DNA from: CAYGFH01 sp964430295
GTDB lineage: Bacteria; Patescibacteriota; Microgenomatia; UBA10105; UBA927
Reading direction: 5' to 3'
DNA length: 14,320 bases
Assembly (NCBI GenBank): GCA_964430295.1
Contig: CAYSEV010000034.1
Coordinates: forward strand, 1-14,320
Positions 7,601 to 11,133 of this stretch are shown piece after piece (positions within the stretch are counted from its first letter, which is position 1; the number at the start of each line of letters is the position of its first letter). The translations under genes and the position numbers were made by a program. A model generated the notes under the pieces. The model was not told where the DNA came from. It searched no databases and worked only from the letters and a program-made list of their open reading frames with translations.

Positions 7601-8984
7601 GGGGAAGGAATCATTTGGATTTGACGTGGATGGAACGAGAGCTGAGGGTATCATCGCCGACGGAAAAGAGTATGATAATTTGCCAAAATTATGCACAACC
7701 AAAGATGCATTTGCTGCAATTGCAGATAGAACCGAAGGTAAGACCGCAATCATAGGTGAGACATTGGTGATCTATGGATCAGGAAATTCTAAAGACACAC
7801 TCATTGAAAATATCACAGGTATTTTTGACTCCGGAAAAATGTCAATGTCACAGGTAAAAAAGATCTATATCGTATCCTCTACCGAAGGTACAAGCAGACC
7901 GCGATATGGGTTACTCAGAGATATTAGTAATCGATTGGGAAGGGAAAATTTAGTCGAATTTGTACAGGGTAGAGTTGGAGATGTCGGTTATGCTGCAGGT
8001 GATTTTCTAAAACCGTACGAAGAGCGAAGAATGCTTCTGTACAATGAAAATGGGGATAGAATAAGAAATGCGAAAGGCGAACTCATAATAGCAGACAATG
8101 TTATCGCAGCAACAGGGTTTAAATCAGAGATTGGTGAAATATTTAAAGAATACGGTGCAGATACAAACGTAGTTCGATCTGACATAGTCAAACCGATTGG
8201 GTTGCCGACAAATCCAGATGTATCTGTAGGGCTTCGATTCAGAGATGATCCAAATATATTAATACTAGGCACAGCATCTCCTGATGGATTTAATGCGGAA
8301 AAATTTGCTCAACTTCCCGGACTATCATCTGCTGCACTTAGGCGAGTAGGAGCAGAAAACGCAGTTGCTATCGGCTTTCGGGTTCCGGATACATTGGCTG
8401 CAATGAACATATGGTTACAAAAAACAAGACTTGAGAAACAAGAAAGAAACACGACTTCAGATAGAATCCAACTTACACCTGAAATTGAGAATGGAGCAGG
8501 TGTAAAGGAAGATTACCTGTTTAGCGCTGTACCAGATATAAATTATGAGGGATATACCATATCTCAATTAGGAATACGGGATAAAGTAAATGCAACAGTT
8601 GTTCTGTCAGCTTTAACAGGTAAATTGTTAAAAGATATCGAAGTAACAAAAGAGGATGGATCTCCGTTTTTTGGAGAGATGTCATTTGATGTAAGTTTGG
8701 ATAAACGTGGGAGAATTCAACTACGATTGGCTCAGGGCAAACGGTACACTCGTACTATGAATAAGAAGGGTAAACCGATGGAGGTTGGTAAAAAAATATC
8801 GGAAGTTTCGAGGCCATTTATGTACAACGTAACTGACAAACTATTTGATCCTACATTTCAACGATATATTCTCTATCAACTTGCGAATGCCAGAGGTAGT
8901 ACTAAAAAAATTCGATTACAATTGGGGTTTTCGCGCGGAAGAATTAATCCTCAGACTACGTATGTTTCAGGTGGAGGTTTGTAG
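4665..8984 (+). CDS. Giant protein: helical repeat-like N-terminal half joined to an FAD/NAD(P)-binding oxidoreductase-like domain
   Basis: A 1439-residue protein, the largest in the window, without signal peptide or membrane segment. Residues 1 to about 770 are charged and mostly helical; a loose motif (Ile/Leu-Pro, about ten residues, then hydrophobic-xxx-Tyr) recurs near 376, 402, 458, 507 and 606, clearest in LPTRTEEDVLERRRIEG (402) and LPTMTDEDRQQRRNLFG (606). From about 785 there is a Rossmann fold: ALVIGAGVHGVAAMSEL with GAGVHG at 793-798, then VVDQG where the FAD ribose is bound. A second dinucleotide site, LVIYGSGNSKDTL, is at 1034-1046, and AATGF at 1148-1152 is the motif common in flavin monooxygenases and pyridine-nucleotide oxidoreductases. 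The last 200 residues have no recognised domain. The reaction and partner are unknown. No redox CxxC is seen, which favours a monooxygenase or ornithine-hydroxylase-like fold over a disulfide reductase. Confidence 0.95.
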   Translation: MVADGNIDEPKNLDGREESAIDIQGAGGFVLSDEAARLLLFQPPGFRSVLDEPAGDIDIRGLSQQLFNLTLNNDTSTRGASSPLFRPDSNSTNPNTSEKNRSLLLDAYLRMKEEGNNANLQDEDREQIFSALADQGIERLQEKTGGAKLQTPNQRAGGESSEGLRRRQLQELFARFDASRPQPISDTTFDSYIRSIDSGSIQSDTITQLVPDFQQRQTLITQLELKQQTENDRQLLEKFRSRALNGLSGREARNVIDFALDGSDRVLLQTIVDEKNEIDADRNQIRSFTEEFRTIVRENDLQRRIVLVDEQYGDDIFRLRDKRQELLDRQLSQERAISLLVDVIDSDITAEIAPEDGLKEVDREMLNDLIREIKTIPEGAQDVLLFDYSTDFRDTLEFVRTLPTRTEEDVLERRRIEGIVLRIRDIYNKYNSEAQVLNAIVNNDFDEAREYVNSISEIPDSKALFDAYTSEIAFWEFEDARLDAYENVSSAQDFKEASALIQRARGLATNSAQLQLIDAYITRIGSLERKAFISSIRRKYIGTPFDEEKIFAQIDTFKARSIEDIDQLIQLKVEVRSFARRVKNLEIREAFRTKNASAVLNAIADLPTMTDEDRQQRRNLFGLYREYTKARARIDPQAFEQVSRINVSEFFKRAEEPSPMIDLGINKEAFEYARQRFLDSVHPLVETFRSIQSLKDKMDEVVPVGLNQQGESPRVEFLLRLRDLAKQRELSDIEQLYVKSVELLSVFTPYLVGLARADFGATSVYLQQHFESLSDKTKETLSTGDYVPALVIGAGVHGVAAMSELARQRPDLAENALVVDQGTNPGGPFAWVLGEGWRLNSANGRRTGRREMPDTPQGPEEKTVRLWSDPTGWYPGQRSEASPNARVGDINAVVPYSAKVGDISPSLYATNEELQLTIALNAAMCIKNIAFQTKVLEVVPLSDGGKGDKLVTLEITNPQDGSSEIIKIRTDVVVVSTGLGKESFGFDVDGTRAEGIIADGKEYDNLPKLCTTKDAFAAIADRTEGKTAIIGETLVIYGSGNSKDTLIENITGIFDSGKMSMSQVKKIYIVSSTEGTSRPRYGLLRDISNRLGRENLVEFVQGRVGDVGYAAGDFLKPYEERRMLLYNENGDRIRNAKGELIIADNVIAATGFKSEIGEIFKEYGADTNVVRSDIVKPIGLPTNPDVSVGLRFRDDPNILILGTASPDGFNAEKFAQLPGLSSAALRRVGAENAVAIGFRVPDTLAAMNIWLQKTRLEKQERNTTSDRIQLTPEIENGAGVKEDYLFSAVPDINYEGYTISQLGIRDKVNATVVLSALTGKLLKDIEVTKEDGSPFFGEMSFDVSLDKRGRIQLRLAQGKRYTRTMNKKGKPMEVGKKISEVSRPFMYNVTDKLFDPTFQRYILYQLANARGSTKKIRLQLGFSRGRINPQTTYVSGGGL

Positions 8985-9104
8985 AAGTATTGGTTATATC
9001 ATTCCAACAAATATATAAAATACGTTGGTCTGCTGTAAATAACGCACGCTAGTCGTGTATTGAAAAATTTATATATACAGTAAACAGTTCATATAATTCG
9101 TTAT
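8985..9104. other. Convergent intergenic region, no clear terminator
   Basis: This AT-rich gap lies between the ends of two converging genes. CCAAC (9004-9008) and GTTGG (9023-9027 approximately) are short inverted arms without a good T-tract. I see no gene and no convincing terminator, so transcripts from both sides may overlap. Confidence 0.4.
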
Positions 9105-10220
9105 TTATTTCATATTGGATTTTTTCTTACGGTGCTTTTTCGTATGGAATGCATCCTTATATGCCAGTTCCATATCTCGCATTAATGCAAGGCGGTTATG
9201 TATCATATGTTCTGGAATTTCTGCTCTAAGTAGCATCTGGATATGTGGGTCTTTTTTATTTTGAGCCTTTTGTGATGAGGAGACGGTATACGATTGCTCA
9301 ATCTTTGGGATTAAGTCCCGTATAGCGATCATGAGCATAGTTGCGGAAGTAATATCAGTAGGATTTTCAGACAATCTGAGTTTATGTTCGTGTTTACGGA
9401 ATTTGCTTCGTATGTTGGGTGATTGTCTGTGCAGCAGTGCCAGAGCAAGTCGTTTCCACATGGTTGCTTCATACACCCACATTTCTGTCTCTATAGCGTT
9501 CCTGGTGCGGCGTGTCTCTTCGAGGTCTACAATGACGCCGAACTGGGCATGTCGTTCGGGTTTCATAGACAGATTATCGATAAGTGTTCCCGGGTGTGCT
9601 GAGGACACATGCACCTCATCATGGAGTAGATGTGACACCTGCTCTACTGTGAATCGCTGTGTTATCACAATTTTTTCATTTCTCACAAACCTGCGTTTGG
9701 TACTCTGTCCGCGAGGGATATATGCTACGATCAGGGACTCACGATTTCTTCGCTTGGTAATCACGTTTCCTTTTCTCATATCAAACCCATAGTTGCGAGT
9801 ACAGTCTAATCTAAGCCTGGCATTGCGCGTTTTATGGTGGGTCTCATCTTCTAATTCCATGAGGCCACCTCGAATGATCTGGTCGGGTGTTGGACTTGGT
9901 ATGTCTAGTCCACCACCGCCCGGTAATATATACATATCAGGGCTTTTACTATCAGCGTCTTTTTTTTCCCAGATCATACGTGTGAGATAGGGGGTAGAAG
10001 AGCTGAGTTGTCTGAAAGTGCGTATGGCCATTTCTTTATTCATTGATCGGGTAAACTCGGTCTCAATCTCAGAATCGGTGAGAAACATGCCGTAACGAAG
10101 TTCTGAAAATGATGCCACTTGCAGAGGAATAACACGCACGACATCTCTGAACTCTTCACGTATTTCAAGTTCCGGTTTAGGTTGGTATGTCGATGCTTTT
10201 GCTTCTGTTCCAAGTGACAT
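9105..10220 (-). CDS. Nudix-like domain protein with a long helical C-terminal extension
   Basis: A 371-residue protein. Residues 95-126 resemble a Nudix box: MYILPGGGG (96-104) matches the LPGG entry of Nudix hydrolases and LMELEDET (120-127) matches the RELxEE helix that binds magnesium. The box is degenerate: the Arg is Met, the linker is longer and has Pro/Ser instead of the usual Glu. It is followed by a plausible Nudix strand set up to about 195 (RESLIVAYIPRG). The remaining 175 residues are mainly basic helices and end in a Lys/Arg/His tail (KKHRKKKSNMK), which suggests contact with nucleic acid or the ribosome; that is inference. Hydrolysis of a nucleoside diphosphate derivative is possible but uncertain because of the altered box. 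It is transcribed alone, from TATAAT at 10238-10243, and converges on the giant gene. No Shine-Dalgarno is present. Confidence 0.9.
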   Translation of the reverse strand: MSLGTEAKASTYQPKPELEIREEFRDVVRVIPLQVASFSELRYGMFLTDSEIETEFTRSMNKEMAIRTFRQLSSSTPYLTRMIWEKKDADSKSPDMYILPGGGGLDIPSPTPDQIIRGGLMELEDETHHKTRNARLRLDCTRNYGFDMRKGNVITKRRNRESLIVAYIPRGQSTKRRFVRNEKIVITQRFTVEQVSHLLHDEVHVSSAHPGTLIDNLSMKPERHAQFGVIVDLEETRRTRNAIETEMWVYEATMWKRLALALLHRQSPNIRSKFRKHEHKLRLSENPTDITSATMLMIAIRDLIPKIEQSYTVSSSQKAQNKKDPHIQMLLRAEIPEHMIHNRLALMRDMELAYKDAFHTKKHRKKKSNMK

Positions 10221-10237
10221 AAATTTGGCGTACAGGG

Positions 10238-10243
10238 ATTATA
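10238..10243 (-). promoter_or_regulatory. -10 box of the Nudix-like gene
   Basis: On the minus strand this is a perfect TATAAT, 17 bases before the ATG at 10220, predicting a leader of about ten bases. The -35 position 17 bases upstream (TAGGAA, 10261-10266) is poor, so the promoter may depend on the strong -10 or an activator. Confidence 0.55.
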
Positions 10244-10288
10244 CAATATAGCCTATAATTTTCCTAACGCTATACGGCAAGAATACTC

Positions 10289-10334
10289 AAAACCCCCGCA
10301 TTTTTTTCGGCGCAATTGCCGTTGAATGCGGGGG
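10289..10334 (-). terminator. Terminator-like GC-rich hairpin upstream of the Nudix-like gene
   Basis: On the minus strand CCCCCGCATT pairs with AATGCGGGGG (10325-10334 with 10293-10302), with an inner CGGC/GCCG stem. Only four T follow (10289-10292), so strength is uncertain. It lies just before the promoter of the Nudix-like gene and would insulate it from upstream transcription. Confidence 0.5.
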
Positions 10335-10349
10335 GAGTGTGATAGACAA

Positions 10350-10411
10350 TTCACAAACGCCGAAATTGAAACAGCAAAAACGTTTGCGGCTTCAGAATAG
10401 GCGTTTGTGAA
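10350..10411. repeat. 12-bp inverted repeat with 38-base spacer
   Basis: TTCACAAACGCC (10350-10361) and GGCGTTTGTGAA (10400-10411) are perfect inverted copies. The spacer holds a further possible stem (GCCGAA with TTGCGGC). No T-tract follows on either strand, so it is not a terminator. It could be a paired regulator site or the stem of a structured RNA. Confidence 0.6.
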
Positions 10412-10474
10412 TAGTTGTTGTGTGAATAGGAGAAACAGGTGCATAAATGCACAAATACGCGTGTATAAGAAAGC

Positions 10475-10520
10475 AAAAAAAGACATTCATGACCCTACAC
10501 CAGGGCGCAGGGTCATGAAT
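10475..10520 (-). terminator. Rho-independent terminator of the Cys/His-rich small gene
   Basis: ATTCATGACCCT and AGGGTCATGAAT (10509-10520 with 10485-10496) form a perfect 12-bp stem with a 12-base loop. On the minus strand they are followed by GTC and seven T (10475-10481). The stem begins eight bases after the stop codon at 10528, which supports that gene as real. Confidence 0.87.
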
Positions 10521-10527
10521 AGGGAAG

Positions 10528-10734
10528 CTACCAGAAGATAAGCTTCCATTTGCTTTTTTTCTTGCTGCCTTCCTCATGATGGTGTGCCTGATTTTCATGT
10601 CCTTTACGACAGTATGCACACATTTTAGAAGGATCGCCGAGGTGTCTACCTCTGCATTTATGACCCCGATGTTTACCTGTGTTGCACTGGCATTTTTCTT
10701 TTTCAGGTATGGGTTGTTGGGTAGATTTTCTCAT
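10528..10734 (-). CDS. Small Cys/His-rich, probably zinc-binding protein
   Basis: A 68-residue basic protein of no recognised family. Possible metal ligands are C15, C17, H22, H25, C27, H31, C39, C42, H46 and H51-H53, including CQC, a CAYC knuckle followed by GH, and an HHH run. The spacing resembles small zinc-ribbon or treble-clef modules. A Lys-rich tail (GSKKKSKWK) could bind nucleic acid. Zinc binding is inference from composition. The start is well supported: on the minus strand TAGGAG (10744-10749) is a Shine-Dalgarno nine bases before the ATG, and a strong terminator follows the stop. Just upstream lies a 50-base hairpin with a U-tract, so expression probably depends on read-through or on a structured leader. 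Confidence 0.78.
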   Translation of the reverse strand: MRKSTQQPIPEKEKCQCNTGKHRGHKCRGRHLGDPSKMCAYCRKGHENQAHHHEEGSKKKSKWKLIFW

Positions 10735-10743
10735 ACTTTTCGT

Positions 10744-10749
10744 CTCCTA
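10744..10749 (-). promoter_or_regulatory. Shine-Dalgarno of the Cys/His-rich small gene
   Basis: TAGGAG on the minus strand, nine bases before the ATG at 10734. Only five bases separate it from the T-tract of the upstream hairpin, so folding and ribosome access may be linked. Confidence 0.7.
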
Positions 10750-10754
10750 TGGGT

Positions 10755-10810
10755 AAAAAATAGACAACAAAAAGAACACAAGAAGAGTCTTTTGTCCTCT
10801 TTATTGTCTA
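10755..10810 (-). terminator. 50-base hairpin with U-tract in the leader of the small Cys/His-rich gene: terminator or attenuator
   Basis: On the minus strand the 23-base arm beginning TAGACAATAAAG (from 10810 down) pairs with the arm ending TTTTTGTTGTCTA (to 10761), with one mismatch, several G-U pairs and the four-base loop CTCT. Six T follow (10755-10760). It has the form of an intrinsic terminator but stands only 21 bases before the ATG of the next gene, with no room for a promoter between. It is therefore either a conditional attenuator or a protective 5' stem. On the plus strand the flanking T-tract is weaker. Confidence 0.62.
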
Positions 10811-10838
10811 TTTATGTAATTGGTAATGTGCAAATCAA
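10810..10838 (-). promoter_or_regulatory. Candidate promoter for the Cys/His-rich small gene
   Basis: On the minus strand TTGATT (10833-10838) and ATAAAT (10810-10815) are 17 bases apart, at positions suiting a start near 10803, inside the first arm of the hairpin. The match is modest. It overlaps the 14-base motif shared with the leader near 14100. Confidence 0.35.
10821..10834 (-). repeat. 14-base motif, copy 1
   Basis: On the minus strand the sequence is TTTGCACATTACCA, identical to 14095-14108. Both copies lie upstream of a small minus-strand gene and close to a -35-like position (TTGCAC), so it may be a shared promoter or regulator element. Confidence 0.6.
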
Positions 10839-10875
10839 TGACACGTCGCTGGCGCGACATAGTGCCTCGTACGCT
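10837..10875 (-). repeat. Intergenic hairpin element, copy 1
   Basis: This stretch resembles 14191-14229 at roughly four of every five positions. The core is the hairpin GTCGC, four loop bases, GCGAC, followed by ACATA and a downstream GTACGC. In both places it lies on the minus side just after an intrinsic terminator with a seven- or eight-base T-tract and before a small minus-strand gene. Only the stem, not the loop, is kept, which points to structure or protein binding rather than coding. Confidence 0.62.
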
Positions 10876-10909
10876 CTTTCTCTATGAATCGAAAAAGCTA
10901 CGATAACAC

Positions 10910-10938
10910 AAAAAAACCCCGCTTCTTTATGCGGGGTT
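10910..10938 (-). terminator. Rho-independent terminator of the short unit divergent from the RelA/SpoT gene
   Basis: On the minus strand AACCCCGC and GCGGGGTT pair perfectly around the eight-base loop ATAAAGAA, and the right arm runs into a seven-base T-tract (10910-10916). It closes a transcription unit that begins at the promoter 11055-11084. Confidence 0.87.
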
Positions 10939-10967
10939 CGTGTGATTTCTTCTCTTTGCGTTTATTG

Positions 10968-11045
10968 TTACGCCATCACGCCGACCCCGCCCGTTTTAAG
11001 GAGCGTAAAGTGTTGGGCAATAATGGTTCTAACAGCCACGTTCAT
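10968..11045 (-). CDS. Possible 25-residue micropeptide from a leaderless transcript
   Basis: ATG at 11045 lies nine bases after a TACTAT -10 box, the same geometry as the leaderless genes here, and the frame runs 25 codons to TAA at 10968-10970. The peptide starts MNVAVRTIIAQHF and ends KTGGVGVMA. It has no known motif and is too short for coding statistics. The placement of its start codon is the only real support. Confidence 0.35.
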   Translation of the reverse strand: MNVAVRTIIAQHFTLLKTGGVGVMA

Positions 11046-11054
11046 ACTAGTCTG

Positions 11055-11084
11055 ATAGTACAATATTGCGGTGTTATTCGTCAA
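11055..11084 (-). promoter_or_regulatory. Minus-strand promoter divergent from the RelA/SpoT-family gene
   Basis: On the minus strand TTGACG (11079-11084) and TACTAT (11055-11060) are 18 bases apart, a good sigma70-type match. Its -35 lies only 12 bases from the -35 of the plus-strand promoter at 11097, so the two promoters face away from each other and could be co-regulated. Confidence 0.67.
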
Positions 11085-11096
11085 TATTCAATATGG

Positions 11097-11126
11097 TTGG
11101 TTTTTCCTATTCTTGTGGTATATAAT
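11097..11126 (+). promoter_or_regulatory. Promoter of the RelA/SpoT-family gene; predicted leaderless mRNA
   Basis: TTGGTT (11097-11102) and the perfect TATAAT (11121-11126) are 18 bases apart. Seven bases after the -10 comes the ATG at 11134, so transcription should start on the start codon. This places the promoter inside the longer open frame that begins at 11071 and shows that 11134 is the real start. Confidence 0.82.
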
Positions 11127-11133
11127 CCCATAC

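Larger units (their letters stand above)
10244..10474. other. Structured intergenic region without a recognised gene
   Basis: This gap between two minus-strand genes carries several inverted repeats but no supported coding frame. It has the GC-rich hairpin at 10293-10334, the 12-bp inverted repeat at 10350-10411, the small palindrome GTGCATAAATGCAC (10439-10452) and three copies of GAATAG spaced 14-15 bases apart (about 10395, 10409 and 10424). The structure and the terminator-like hairpin at its minus-strand end would suit a small RNA, but no clear promoter was found. Confidence 0.4.
10910..11047 (-). ncRNA. Predicted short transcript (about 135 bases), small RNA or leader
   Basis: A minus-strand promoter (11055-11084) and a strong terminator (10910-10938) bracket about 135 bases without a normal-size gene. 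The transcript would begin within a base or two of an ATG that opens 25 codons, and the last 30 bases before the terminator are purine-rich (AAAGAGAAGAAA). It does not resemble SRP RNA, 6S RNA, tmRNA or a tRNA. It could act as a small RNA, encode a micropeptide or be the leader of the downstream small gene. Confidence 0.42.

Noticed and set aside
10395..10430. CRISPR-like direct repeats (three GAATAG copies)
   Set aside because: The repeated unit is only six to ten bases and spacing is 14-15 bases, far too short for a CRISPR array.
10253..10486. 77-codon minus-strand frame between the Nudix-like and Cys/His-rich genes
   Set aside because: Its start lies inside the terminator of the upstream gene and its end crosses the GC-rich hairpin; no Shine-Dalgarno or promoter supports it.
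10840..10860. A 19-codon minus-strand ORF starting in the hairpin element, with GAGG upstream
   Set aside because: The second copy of the element has an in-frame stop at the third codon after the matching ATG, so coding is not kept between copies.
11071..11133. Longer N terminus for the RelA/SpoT-family protein, adding 21 hydrophobic residues
   Set aside because: These codons contain the -35 and perfect -10 of the gene's own promoter, so the added residues would not be transcribed from it.
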